Source of the DNA: Kribbella voronezhensis
Lineage (GTDB): Bacteria; Actinomycetota; Actinomycetes; Propionibacteriales; Kribbellaceae
DNA length: 64,000 bases
Direction of reading: 5' to 3'
Assembly: GCF_004365175.1 (NCBI RefSeq)
Contig: NZ_SOCE01000002.1
Coordinates: 558,001 to 622,000 of the forward strand
Position numbers and translations under genes: made by a program. Below, piece after piece: positions 32,332 to 40,538 of the stretch. The first letter of the stretch is position 1; every line of letters begins with the position of its first letter. The notes beneath the pieces were generated by a model, which saw only the letters and a program-made list of their open reading frames with translations, made no database searches and was not told the origin of the DNA.

Positions 32332-34005
32332 TCAGACCAGATAGCGATCGCCGGGGTGCAGGACACGAAGCCAGCAGCAGCCGTAGGCGTCGACCGGGTG
32401 CCGAAGAGTGCCGTCGGTGCCCACCTCGGTGACAGTGCCGCTGAGCAGGTCCGCCACCCGCAGGCCGGCCGCTGCCCCTTCGACGGCGAGCTTCACCTCG
32501 GTCGGCTCGGCGGCGAAGTTGTGCAGCGCGACGACCGTGCCCTCCTCGTAGTCGGACCGGTGGGCGAAGACCGAAGGGACACCCGGGTCGAGAATGGTGC
32601 AGTGGCCCCAGGACAGCTCCGGGCTCTCCCGGTAGCGCTGGATCAGCAACTTGATCCAGTTGAGCAGCGAATCGGGGTCGCGGCGCTGGTCCGCGACGTT
32701 CACCGACTCCGCCGACAGGTCGCCCTCGACCATCGGCCGGAACAGGTCGTCGGGATCGGCCTCCGAGAAGCCGCCGTTCAGGCCCTTCGTCCACTGCATC
32801 GGCGTCCGGACGGCGTTGCGTCCCTCGATCTCGAGGTTCTCGCCCATGCCGATCTCTTCGCCGTAGAACAGCACCGGGGTCCCGGGCATGCTGAAGAGCA
32901 GGCTGTAGACCATCTTGAGCCGGGCCTGGTCGTTGCCGAGCATCGTCGGCAACCGGCGGCGCAGACCCCGGCCGTACAACTGCATGGTCTTCTCCGGCCC
33001 GAAGGCGTCGAAGACCTCCTGCTTCTCGTCGTCGGTCAGCTTGTCCAGCGTGAGTTCGTCGTGGTTGCGGACGAAGGTTCCCCACTGCGCCTCTTCCGGC
33101 GGCTCGGGCCGTTCGCGCAGCGCCTTCACCAGTTCGGCCGGTTCGGACCGGGCCAGCGACAGATAGAGCTTCTGCATGCCGATGAAGTCGAAGCACATCG
33201 TCAGCTCGTCGCCGTCCTCGTCGCCGAAGAACCTGCGGGTGTCCTTGTACGGCAGGTTGACCTCACCGAGGAGCATGGCCTGGCCGTCGCGCCGGCCGAG
33301 GAAGGCCCGCAGGTCGCGCAGGTAGTCGTGCGGCCTCGGCAACCGGCCGGCGTCCTGCGCGCCCTTGGTGTCCAGCAGGAACGGCACCGCGTCGACCCGG
33401 AACCCCGACAACCCGAGCTGCATCCAGAACCCGATGATCTTGAGGATCTCGTCCCGGACCGCCGGGTTGGCGATGTCGAGATCAGGCTGCTGCTTGTAGA
33501 ACTGGTGCAGGTAGTACTGGCCGGCCTGTTCGTCGTACTGCCACAGGCTGGTCTCCTTGTCCGGGAACACGATGCCCTTGTCCGCGTCCGCCGGCGGCTC
33601 GTCGCGCCACACGTACCAGTCCCGGTACGGCGACTGCCGCGATGCCCGCGCGCTCTGGAACCACGGGTGCTGGTCCGAGGTGTGATTGACGACGAGGTCG
33701 GCGATCACCCGGATGCCTCGATCCGTGGCCAGCGTGATCAGTTCGACCAGGTCCCCGTGCGTGCCCAGCCGCGAGTCGACCCCGTAGAAGTCGGTGATGT
33801 CGTAGCCGTCGTCGCGGTCGGGCGTCGGGTAGAACGGCATCAGCCACAGACAGGTGACCCCGAGCTCGGCCAGATAGTCGATCCGCTGCGACAGGCCGCG
33901 GATGTCGCCGCGGCCGTCGCCGTCGGTGTCGAAGAACGTCTCGATGTCCAGGCAGTAGACGACAGCGTTCTTCCACCAGATGTCAGCAGTCTCGGTCAGC
34001 CTCAC
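32332..34005 (-). CDS. GH13 alpha-amylase-family enzyme, trehalose synthase-like
   Basis: A 557-aa glycosidase/transglycosidase. The four GH13 regions are visible: ADLVVNHTS (region I), GFRVDAVPF with the nucleophile Asp (II), LLGEVN with the acid/base Glu (III) and FVRNHDEL with the transition-state Asp (IV). The start WWKNAVVYCLDIETFFDTDGDGRGDIRGL and YPTPDRDDGYDITDFYGVD resemble trehalose synthases that interconvert maltose and trehalose; an alpha-glucosidase is the alternative. The GTG start lies within the stop of the upstream LLM gene (GTGA overlap), so the two are coupled. Confidence 0.88.
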   Translation of the reverse strand: MRLTETADIWWKNAVVYCLDIETFFDTDGDGRGDIRGLSQRIDYLAELGVTCLWLMPFYPTPDRDDGYDITDFYGVDSRLGTHGDLVELITLATDRGIRVIADLVVNHTSDQHPWFQSARASRQSPYRDWYVWRDEPPADADKGIVFPDKETSLWQYDEQAGQYYLHQFYKQQPDLDIANPAVRDEILKIIGFWMQLGLSGFRVDAVPFLLDTKGAQDAGRLPRPHDYLRDLRAFLGRRDGQAMLLGEVNLPYKDTRRFFGDEDGDELTMCFDFIGMQKLYLSLARSEPAELVKALRERPEPPEEAQWGTFVRNHDELTLDKLTDDEKQEVFDAFGPEKTMQLYGRGLRRRLPTMLGNDQARLKMVYSLLFSMPGTPVLFYGEEIGMGENLEIEGRNAVRTPMQWTKGLNGGFSEADPDDLFRPMVEGDLSAESVNVADQRRDPDSLLNWIKLLIQRYRESPELSWGHCTILDPGVPSVFAHRSDYEEGTVVALHNFAAEPTEVKLAVEGAAAGLRVADLLSGTVTEVGTDGTLRHPVDAYGCCWLRVLHPGDRYLV

Positions 34006-34970
34006 AGTGCGCTCACTTCCAGTTGGGGGAGAACCTTCTCGCCGAACACGTCGATGAACTCCGACTGCTCGCGCCCGACGTGGTGCAGAAAGATCGCGTC
34101 GAAGCCCAGGCCGGCGTACGCGTTCAGCCACTCGGCGTGCTGGGCCGGCTCGGACGACACCCGCACCGCCTGCCGCATCGCCTCCGGCGGCACGTGCTCC
34201 GCCGCCTGGTCGAACGCGTCGGCTGAGTCGACGTCCCAGCACAGCGGCGGCGCGAAGACGTTGGTCCGCCATTGATCATGAGCGATCCGGAGCGCGCGAT
34301 CCTCGTCGGCGGCGTAGCTCAGATGGACCTGCAGGCAAACCTTGCCGCGTCCGCCGTTCTCCTTGTACGTCGAGATCATCCGGCGCAGGTGGTCTTCTTC
34401 GGCGGCGACGGTGATCAGCCCGTCGGCCCAGCCGGCGCACCACTTCGCCGTACTGGTGGAGACCGCGGCGGCGAGTAGTGGGGGCGGCTCGGTCGGCAGG
34501 GTCCACAACCGGGCGCGGTCGACAGTCACCAGTCCTTCATGGCTCACTTCGTCGCCCTGCAAGAGCTTCCGGATCACCTGAACCGATTCTTCGAGGCGCT
34601 GGTTGCGCAGCTCCTTGCGAGGCCACGGGTCGCCGGTGATGTGCTCGTTGCTGGCTTCGCCGGTCCCCAGGGCGGCCCAGAAGCGGCCGGGGTACATCGA
34701 AGCCAGTGTGCCGATCGCCTGCGCGATGATCGCCGGGTGGTACCGCTGACCTGGTGCGTTCACCACGCCGAATGGCAGCCCGGTCGCCTGCAGCGCCGCG
34801 CCGAGCCAGGACCAGGCGAAGCCGGACTCTCCCTGGCGCACACTCCACGGGCTGAAGTGGTCCGAGCACATCGCTGCGGTGAAGCCCGCTTGCTCGGCGC
34901 GCACCACCGCTTGCAGCAGGTCGGCGGGCGGGACCTGTTCATGGGAAGCGTGAAAGCCGTAGGCGGTCAT
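34002..34970 (-). CDS. LLM-class flavin-dependent oxidoreductase (TIGR03885-like)
   Basis: A 322-aa luciferase-like enzyme, clearly paralogous to the one at 31332: AYGFHASHEQVPPADLLQAVVRAEQAGFTAAMCSDHFSPWSVRQGESGFAWSWLGAALQAT and ALGTGEASNEHITGDPWPR. It resembles the subfamily described as having reverted from F420 to a flavin (recalled, not tested). Translation is coupled to the trehalose synthase-like gene by a 4-bp overlap, so the two proteins are probably made in step. It starts 37 bp after the MAPEG gene. Confidence 0.85.
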   Translation of the reverse strand: MTAYGFHASHEQVPPADLLQAVVRAEQAGFTAAMCSDHFSPWSVRQGESGFAWSWLGAALQATGLPFGVVNAPGQRYHPAIIAQAIGTLASMYPGRFWAALGTGEASNEHITGDPWPRKELRNQRLEESVQVIRKLLQGDEVSHEGLVTVDRARLWTLPTEPPPLLAAAVSTSTAKWCAGWADGLITVAAEEDHLRRMISTYKENGGRGKVCLQVHLSYAADEDRALRIAHDQWRTNVFAPPLCWDVDSADAFDQAAEHVPPEAMRQAVRVSSEPAQHAEWLNAYAGLGFDAIFLHHVGREQSEFIDVFGEKVLPQLEVSAL

Positions 34971-35007
34971 GCCTCCCCGTGCCCCGACCCCGCCCGTCGT
35001 ACACGCG

Positions 35008-35406
35008 TCACATCACGGCGATGGCTGTGACACCGAGAGTGATACCGACCAGGTAGGTGCCCATCGCGCCGACGTCGCGCAGCGGACCGTGCGTGGCAAG
35101 GGTCTTCGAGGTGAGCATTCCGGCGGCGTGCACAGTCCTCACCACCAACGCGGCGACGGCCAGCGCGTCGACCCACCAACTGTCCGACAACGCCGAGCAG
35201 ACCAGCACCAGGACGATCATGGTCGGGATGTACTCGGCGGCGTTGCCGTGTGCCCGGATCGCGATCAGCAGGCGGTCGGTGGGATCGGTCGGCTGCTGGT
35301 TCCCGCCTTTCGAGCCGGCGATCGCGCGGTGTCGTGTGACGTTGGCGCCGAGCAGGAACAGCAGGATGCCCATCAGGGCGATCGAGACGATGGTGACGGT
35401 ACTCAT
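35008..35406 (-). CDS. MAPEG-family membrane protein (glutathione transferase/peroxidase-like)
   Basis: A 132-aa integral membrane protein with four hydrophobic helices. The family core is intact: RLLIAIRAHGNAAEYIPTMIVLVLV (the R-x-H-x-N-x-x-E-Y pattern of MAPEG enzymes) and VVRTVHAAGM. MAPEG proteins are glutathione transferases and peroxidases of membranes. The ATG overlaps the stop of gshB (ATGA), which ties it to the thiol biosynthetic genes and makes a thiol-conjugating role for lipophilic electrophiles the best guess. Confidence 0.88.
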   Translation of the reverse strand: MSTVTIVSIALMGILLFLLGANVTRHRAIAGSKGGNQQPTDPTDRLLIAIRAHGNAAEYIPTMIVLVLVCSALSDSWWVDALAVAALVVRTVHAAGMLTSKTLATHGPLRDVGAMGTYLVGITLGVTAIAVM

Positions 35407-36374
35407 GTCAGTACTCCTAGGGTCGATTCGGTCAGCTTCCGCACCATCGCTCGGCTGAGTTGGGTGCCTAGCAGGGCGTCGGTCTTGTGCATGCCGCCGG
35501 GACAGGTCACGTTGACCTCGATCAGGCGACCTCCGATCACATCGAGGCCGGCGATCGCGAGACCGTGTCGGCGCAGGTGCGGCCGGAGTGCTGCGACGAT
35601 CGCGCGGTCGGCGTCGTCGATCCCGGCGACCGCGACCGGCGGTCCGATCCGGAAGTCGTCGGTTGACGGGCGGCGCAGGACCGCTCCGACGATGTCGCCG
35701 TCGAGCAGGAACAGCCTTTTGTTGCCGTGCTCGACAGCGGGGAGGTACTGCTGGGCGATCACCTGGCGACGGCCGCCGTGGGTGGCCGACTCCAGCAACG
35801 CGGTGGCCGCGTGGTCGTCGCCGATCAGCCAGACGTCGAGCCCCGCGAAACCGTCGACCGGCTTGACCACCGCAGTACCGACGCCGGCGACGAAGTCGCG
35901 GAGACCGGGCAATCCGGCGCCTACGTACGTCGGTGGGCAGAGCTCCGGGAACCGCAGGGCGATGAGCTTCTCGTGCATCGCCCGGACGCCCTCGGGCCGG
36001 TTGACCACGCGGGTGCCCGCTGCCTCGACCAGGTCCAGCAGGTATGTCGTGTGCAGGTACCGCTGGTCGACCGGCGGGTCGATGCGCAGGTGCACCAGGT
36101 CGAAGCCGGCCGCGTCGACGACAGTCCGGTCGAGTTCGTCCCACCAGATCGGATCCACCGTCCAGCGATGGCCTGAGCCCGCGGGGTGTCGCGGGCGCAG
36201 GCGGATCCGCCGGGCCTGGACGAGAACGTTGCCGTTAGCAACTGCTAGGTCGCTGGGTTCGCAGCACCAGACATCGAGGCCCAAGTCCTGGGTGGCGCTC
36301 ATCAGCCCGATGCTGGCGTCGACGTCTGCTTGCAGGCCGCCGAGCGGGTCGGTGACGAACAGCACGCCGTTCAT
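35403..36374 (-). CDS. gshB: Glutathione synthetase homologue (ATP-grasp)
   Basis: A 323-aa ATP-grasp ligase that matches proteobacterial GshB along its length: VTDPLGGLQADVDAS at the N-terminus, LRIDPPVDQRYLHTTYLLD (about 96-114), VVNRPEGVRAMHEKL, VVKPVDGFAGLDVW (about 169-182), AQQYLPAVEHGNKRLFLLDGD and the metal/ATP motif AGLDVIGGRLIEVNVTCP (about 275-292). The reaction would be gamma-Glu-Cys + Gly + ATP to glutathione. It is coupled by ATGA overlaps to the gshA-like gene upstream and the MAPEG gene downstream. Glutathione genes are unusual in actinomycetes, which normally make mycothiol. Confidence 0.88.
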   Translation of the reverse strand: MNGVLFVTDPLGGLQADVDASIGLMSATQDLGLDVWCCEPSDLAVANGNVLVQARRIRLRPRHPAGSGHRWTVDPIWWDELDRTVVDAAGFDLVHLRIDPPVDQRYLHTTYLLDLVEAAGTRVVNRPEGVRAMHEKLIALRFPELCPPTYVGAGLPGLRDFVAGVGTAVVKPVDGFAGLDVWLIGDDHAATALLESATHGGRRQVIAQQYLPAVEHGNKRLFLLDGDIVGAVLRRPSTDDFRIGPPVAVAGIDDADRAIVAALRPHLRRHGLAIAGLDVIGGRLIEVNVTCPGGMHKTDALLGTQLSRAMVRKLTESTLGVLT

Positions 36375-37549
36375 GCGACTAGCTCCAGGTTCGGGAGCTG
36401 CGCTAGTTCGCGGCCGCGACTGGTGATGCCTGGGTCACCAGCGGCTGCCGCGCGCCAATGGTCGGCCAGGTGTGGGAGTTCGGGCTCGAGCGCGCGGAGC
36501 GTACGGCGGCGCAGGTCGTCGTCGTACATGAGGTTTTCCAGAGCCGCGATCGCCTGGGCGACCGCGGCCGGCTCCTGGGCGTCTAGGAAGCGGACTTCCA
36601 GGTAGGTGGCGCGCGGGCGGACGGGTGGGAAGAGTGTGCTCAGGTGCTCGGCTGGCCCATCGGTGAAGGGGGTGGCTGCTTCGGCGAAGGAGATGTACGC
36701 CGGGATCGGGCAGGCGCCGGGCTCTTTGGCCAGTAGGCGGTTGTCGAACCCGGTGCGGTCAGGATCGACGCTGAGCCAGGTGGTGAGTCTGCCGTCGGGT
36801 CCGGTGCTTCTCGCGAAGGCGGCGGCCAGGAACGGGGCGGCGAGATTGAGGACCCGCCATTGCTCGGCGCCTGCCTCGCCGGGCCACCAATCGAGGCAGA
36901 CCTGGGTGGAGGCGGTTCGGCGCATCATCCGGCGTCCGGCCGGGCCGATCGTGTCGAAGTGGCGCTGCATCGCGGCGTACCGCGGCGTCGTCAGTTGCAG
37001 GGGGACTGTTGGGCGCGGATCGCAGGGGATGGCGTCGATGCGGATACCGGCCGGATCCAAATGCTGCCGGAGGTCGTCGGTGAGAACCGTGAGCAGGCGA
37101 GTGATCGCCGCCGATCCGGACACACACGGCAGGCTCAACTCGATCTGACCCCCGGGCTCGAAACTCAAGCACGCCGCAGCACCGGTGGAAGGGCGGACCG
37201 CCTGGGTCGGCGGGGTGGTGGGTGCGCCGGTTGACCGGCCGGCCGACTGGGTCGACAGGGTGGTGGGTACGCCGGGTGAAGGGCGGTCCGACTGGGTGAT
37301 GGGTCCGCCGGTTGAACGGTCGACCGCCTGGGTCGGCGGGGTGGTGGGGGTGCCGGGTGAAGGGCGGACCGCCTGGGTCGGCGGGGTGGTGGGTGCGCCG
37401 GTTGACCGGCGTACGAGGTCGATGGGGACGGGGGCGCCGGTGGTGGTGTCGGCGACGATGAACTCCTGCTCTACCGCTACCCGGGTGGTTCGGCGGCGGC
37501 CTCGGGTGAAGAGGTCGGCGACCAGCCGGGGTTGCTCCTTGGTGTCCAT
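36371..37549 (-). CDS. gshA: Gamma-glutamylcysteine synthetase-like (GCS2 family) with an internal tandem-repeat insert
   Basis: A 392-aa carboxylate-amine ligase of the GCS2/EgtA group, first gene of the thiol operon. VAVEQEFIVADTTTGAPVPIDLV (about 24-46) and LSFEPGGQIELSLPCVSG (about 128-145) are two parts of the catalytic core that normally lie close together. Here about 76 residues of Pro/Thr repeats (48-123) separate them. The rest (MRRTASTQVCLDWW, about 210-222; TYLEVRFLDAQEPAAVAQAIAAL) is intact. The product would be gamma-glutamylcysteine for the adjacent GshB. An ergothioneine role (EgtA) is the alternative, but egtB and egtD are absent. ATG 37549 has AGGGGGAAC upstream. Confidence 0.82.
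   Translation of the reverse strand: MDTKEQPRLVADLFTRGRRRTTRVAVEQEFIVADTTTGAPVPIDLVRRSTGAPTTPPTQAVRPSPGTPTTPPTQAVDRSTGGPITQSDRPSPGVPTTLSTQSAGRSTGAPTTPPTQAVRPSTGAAACLSFEPGGQIELSLPCVSGSAAITRLLTVLTDDLRQHLDPAGIRIDAIPCDPRPTVPLQLTTPRYAAMQRHFDTIGPAGRRMMRRTASTQVCLDWWPGEAGAEQWRVLNLAAPFLAAAFARSTGPDGRLTTWLSVDPDRTGFDNRLLAKEPGACPIPAYISFAEAATPFTDGPAEHLSTLFPPVRPRATYLEVRFLDAQEPAAVAQAIAALENLMYDDDLRRRTLRALEPELPHLADHWRAAAAGDPGITSRGRELAQLPNLELVA
37181..37408 (-). repeat. In-frame tandem repeat inside gshA
   Basis: Codons 48-123 encode degenerate 15-residue units such as RSTGAPTTPPTQAV and RPSPGTPTTPPTQAV, five or six copies with one shortened. The 45-bp DNA units remain close, pointing to recent expansion by slippage or recombination. 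Confidence 0.88.
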
Positions 37550-37565
37550 CGTTCCCCCTGATACC

Positions 37566-37603
37566 GTAAGGTTTCCTGTCGAAATAATGGAAGGAATCCT
37601 TAC
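37566..37603. promoter_or_regulatory. MarR operator between gshA and marR
   Basis: GTAAGG (37566-37571) and CCTTAC (37598-37603) are inverted ends; the right half also holds the palindrome AAGGA-A-TCCTT (37591-37601) and the left half the similar AAGG-ttt-CCT. All lie in the 57-bp gap between the divergent gshA and marR starts. Confidence 0.7.
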
Positions 37604-37606
37604 AAC

Positions 37607-38086
37607 ATGTCAAGGGGTGAGTTTCCCAGGCTGGGCCGTAAGCCGCTGATCGCGCTGATGGACCGGGCCAACCGTGCGCTGCAGGCCGACATGGTGCAGG
37701 CCGCGCACCGGCGCGGTCACCCGGAGCTGAAGGCCGCCCACAACTCCGTCTTCTCAACGCTGTCCGAGGACGGGTCGCGGGCCGCGGACATGGCGGTCCG
37801 GGCCGGGGTGACCCGCCAGTCGATGGGGGAGGTGATCCGCGAGATGGTCGACCTCGGCATTCTCGAGATGCGCCCGGACCCCGAGGACCGGCGGGCCAAG
37901 CTGGTCACCTACACCGAACACGGCCGCTGGATCGCAGGTCACGGGCGCGAACACCTGATCGAGCTCGAGCAACGGTTCGCCGACGAGTTCGGCCCGGCGG
38001 AGTACGACACCGCCCGCGAGATCGTCGGCCGAATCGCAGAACTCCTCGACCGCTGGGCGGAAGAAGAAACCGAACAAACCGCCTGA
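37607..38086 (+). CDS. MarR-family transcriptional regulator of the thiol operon
   Basis: A 159-aa winged-helix protein: SRAADMAVRAGVTRQSMGEVIREMVDLGILEMRPDPEDRRAKLVTYTEHGR is the DNA-binding part with wing. It has no cysteine, so direct thiol oxidation sensing is unlikely and a ligand is more probable. It is divergent from the gshA-gshB-MAPEG operon with a 57-bp shared promoter region full of inverted repeats, which makes it the likely repressor of that operon. Confidence 0.9.
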   Translation: MSRGEFPRLGRKPLIALMDRANRALQADMVQAAHRRGHPELKAAHNSVFSTLSEDGSRAADMAVRAGVTRQSMGEVIREMVDLGILEMRPDPEDRRAKLVTYTEHGRWIAGHGREHLIELEQRFADEFGPAEYDTAREIVGRIAELLDRWAEEETEQTA

Positions 38087-38215
38087 CCGTCAACGGAGGA
38101 CACCTGGTCGGGTCAGCGAAGACGGCGCCTCAAGTCGGTGCGGTCTGGTTACCCGCTGCTGAGGTCAGCGAGGTGGCGGCTCGGGTTGGTGAGTGACCGG
38201 CTTGTTGTCAGTGGG

Positions 38216-38980
38216 TCAGCGGAGGTCTTCGGAGAGGGACTTCGCGGCCTCGGTGAGAAGGGGGACCGCGCGGCCGACCAGGGCTTCCGTCATCCGGCCG
38301 GCCGGGCCCGAGATCGAGATGGCCAGGCGTGACGGCACGTCGGGCACCGGTACGGCGACGCAGCGGACGCCGAGTTCCTGCTCGCCCTCGTCCGTGGCGT
38401 AGCCCTGCTCCTGGGTGCCGTGCACCTGGGCCATGAACGCGTCCGGATCGGTGATCGTGTTCTCGGTGTGCTTCGGCATGCCCGTGCGCTGGAGGAGTTC
38501 GCGGACGTCGGCCTCGGGTAGCTGCGAGAAGATCGCCTTGCCGACCGCCGTGCAGTGCGGGAGGACCCGGCGGCCGACCTCGGTGAACATCCGCATCGAG
38601 TGCCGCGACGGGACCTGCGCGAGGTACACGATCTGGTCGCCGTCGAGCATCGCCATGTTCGCCGACTCGCCGAGCTCGTCGACCAGATGCGCCAGATGCG
38701 GGCGGGCCCAGACGCTCAGCATCCGCGAGGAACTCTCGCCGAGGCGGACCAGCTTCGGCCCGAGAACGTACTGCCGAGAAGGCTCCTGCCGCAGGTAGCC
38801 GAGGTCGACGAGCGTGCGGACCAGCCGGTGGATCGTCGGCAGCGGCAGCCCGGAGGCCGTGGCCAACTGGGACAGCCCCAGCATCCCGCCGGCGTCGGCC
38901 ATCACCTCGAGCAGCCCGAACGCGCGCTCGATGGACTGCACGCTGCCGGAGCGGCTCTTGCTGCCGGTCTCTTCCGTCAC
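38216..38980 (-). CDS. IclR-family regulator, predicted regulator of glyoxylate/allantoin catabolism
   Basis: A 254-aa regulator with an N-terminal winged helix (SVQSIERAFGLLEVMADAGGMLGLSQLATASGLPLPTIHRLVRTLVDLGYL, about 13-63) and a C-terminal effector domain (about 80-250) that in AllR-like members binds glyoxylate or related acids. It is divergent from the DUF6986 gene. Sites of the form TTCC-N7-GGAA lie next to its own start and again before hyi at 53.4 kb, so control of both loci is predicted. Effector identity is inference. Confidence 0.9.
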   Translation of the reverse strand: MTEETGSKSRSGSVQSIERAFGLLEVMADAGGMLGLSQLATASGLPLPTIHRLVRTLVDLGYLRQEPSRQYVLGPKLVRLGESSSRMLSVWARPHLAHLVDELGESANMAMLDGDQIVYLAQVPSRHSMRMFTEVGRRVLPHCTAVGKAIFSQLPEADVRELLQRTGMPKHTENTITDPDAFMAQVHGTQEQGYATDEGEQELGVRCVAVPVPDVPSRLAISISGPAGRMTEALVGRAVPLLTEAAKSLSEDLR

Positions 38981-39003
38981 TGTGGTCCCACCCGTCCTCG
39001 ATG

Positions 39004-39020
39004 CTTCCGGATCACGGAAG
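39004..39020. promoter_or_regulatory. IclR operator 1 (iclR-proximal)
   Basis: CTTCC-ggatcac-GGAAG, a perfect inverted repeat 24 bp upstream of the iclR start. Same TTCC-N7-GGAA design as the site before hyi. Confidence 0.75.
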
Positions 39021-39057
39021 TTTACCCTCAGATGGCGGAAGCGCGAGCGCTTGCGAC

Positions 39058-39093
39058 TTCCGTAATACAGATACTAGTATCCGCATTACGAAA
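39058..39093. promoter_or_regulatory. IclR operator pair in front of the DUF6986 gene
   Basis: Two imperfect TTCC-N7-GGAA elements (39058-39072 and, inverted, 39079-39093) form a larger palindrome at 39061-39090: CGTAAT and ATTACG at the ends and GATACTAGTATC in the centre. It lies about 30 bp before the GTG start at 39121. Confidence 0.75.
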
Positions 39094-39120
39094 TCCCCGA
39101 GGATTTGAGGTGCGGCCCAC

Positions 39121-40371
39121 GTGGAAGATGCACTCCTTGCCGAACTGGATCGGCGGCTTGCCGAGGCCGACGCCGAGCTGGCCGCGCTGTACCCCGGCGA
39201 CCGCGGTGTCCGGCAACCCGTCCATACCGTCTATGTACCGGCCGACAAGTTCCACGCCGGCACGGTCAGCGAGTGGGCGGCTGAGGCCCGTGCCGCGCTG
39301 GCTCGGCACGGCGGTTCGCCGGCGGAGCTGGCCGAGGCGCTGGAGTTGCCACCGGAGCTGGCCGGCGAGGTCTATGAGCGGGTGCGCGCGAAGCTGGAGC
39401 GCGAGCCGATCGAGGATCTGCGGATCGACTTCGAGGACGGCTACGGGACCAGGCCGGACGACCAGGAGGACGCGGCGGCTGTCGACGCGGCGCGAGCGCT
39501 CGCGGAGCTGGTGAAGACTGCCGAGGCTCCGCCGTACTACGGGCTTCGGATCAAGTCGCTGGAGGCACCGAGTCGCCGGCGGGGCGTTCGGTCGCTCGAC
39601 TTGTTCGTCGGTGAACTCGCCGGTGCCGGTGGGCTGACGGACGGGTTCGTCATCACGCTCGCCAAGGTCACGTCGGTGGAGCAGATCGAGGCGATGGTGA
39701 TCGTGCTCGGCTCGATCGAGGAAGCTCATGGGGTGCCGGCGGGTTCGCTCAAGTTCGAGATCCAGGTGGAGACGCCGCAGGCGATACTCGGCGCGGACGG
39801 GACGACGCCGCTGGGCCGGATGATCCAGGCGGGCGCAGGTCGGGTCACCGGGCTGCACTACGGCACGTATGACTACTCGGCCTCGCTCGGCGTCGCGGCG
39901 GCGTACCAGAGCATGGAGCATCCGGTCGCCGATCACGCCAAGGACGTGATGCAACTGGCCGCGGCAGGCACGGGCGTCTTCGTCTGCGACGGCTCGACCA
40001 ACGTTCTCCCGGTCGGCGATCGCTCAGCGGTGCACGCTGCCTGGCGGCTTCACCTGCGGTTGGTACGACGCTCGCTCGCGCGCGGCATCTACCAGGGCTG
40101 GGACATGCACCCGGCCCAGCTCCCGAGCCGCTACGTCGCCACCTACCTGTTCTACCGCGAGGGCCTCACCTCGGCCGCCGCGAGACTGCGCGCGTACGTC
40201 GACGGCGGCGACTCCGGCTACCTGGACGAACCCGCCACCGCAGCTGCCCTGGCCGGCTACGTCCTCCGCGCCCTCGACTGCGGCGCCCTCGACCCCGCCG
40301 AACTCGACGACCTGATCGGCATAGACACCCCCACCTTGGCCAAACTCGCCCGCCGCCCCCACCGCTCCTAA
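39121..40371 (+). CDS. DUF6986 family, HpcH/HpaI aldolase or citrate lyase-like protein
   Basis: A 416-aa TIM-barrel protein related to CitE/HpaI enzymes: LRIDFEDGYGTRPDDQED (metal and substrate loop), YYGLRIKSLEA, SLKFEIQVETPQAILG (the barrel glutamate) and GLHYGTYDYSASLGVAAAYQ. Relatives of this fold condense or cleave 2-oxo acids, including glyoxylate in malate synthase-like enzymes. Its own reaction is not known to me. It is divergent from an IclR gene with shared operators that recur before hyi, so a reaction using glyoxylate or a product of ureidoglycolate breakdown is a fair guess. GTG 39121 is taken as start; the ribosome site is weak. Confidence 0.75.
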   Translation: MEDALLAELDRRLAEADAELAALYPGDRGVRQPVHTVYVPADKFHAGTVSEWAAEARAALARHGGSPAELAEALELPPELAGEVYERVRAKLEREPIEDLRIDFEDGYGTRPDDQEDAAAVDAARALAELVKTAEAPPYYGLRIKSLEAPSRRRGVRSLDLFVGELAGAGGLTDGFVITLAKVTSVEQIEAMVIVLGSIEEAHGVPAGSLKFEIQVETPQAILGADGTTPLGRMIQAGAGRVTGLHYGTYDYSASLGVAAAYQSMEHPVADHAKDVMQLAAAGTGVFVCDGSTNVLPVGDRSAVHAAWRLHLRLVRRSLARGIYQGWDMHPAQLPSRYVATYLFYREGLTSAAARLRAYVDGGDSGYLDEPATAAALAGYVLRALDCGALDPAELDDLIGIDTPTLAKLARRPHRS

Positions 40372-40400
40372 CCGACCCCGCGCCGCCCCTCCGTCACCCC

Positions 40401-40450
40401 GCCCCATCCCTCCGCCACCCCCATCCCTGCGCCACCCGCCCCATCCCCCC
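40401..40450. repeat. C-rich degenerate repeat, about 20-bp units
   Basis: Copies of ccccatccctccgccaccc and ccatccctgcgccacccgcc follow one another between the DUF6986 stop and the purine operon end. The surrounding 40372-40500 is strongly C-biased on this strand. No gene seen. Confidence 0.6.
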
Positions 40451-40538
40451 GCACGCACCCGCCCTGCATCCGAGCCGTCCGTCGGTGGACCCCGCTTCGA
40501 GGCAGGGCAGGTGTGCGAGGGGGCGCCGGGCGTGGGAG

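Noticed and set aside
36371..37549. EgtA (ergothioneine pathway) as the identity of the GCS2 protein
   Set aside because: Not fully excluded, but egtB, egtC and egtD are absent and the gene is translationally coupled to a clear gshB.
40372..40538. Continuing open frames across the C-rich spacer after the DUF6986 gene
   Set aside because: Composition is low-complexity C and no family motif or start signal is visible; the stop at 40371 matches the family end.
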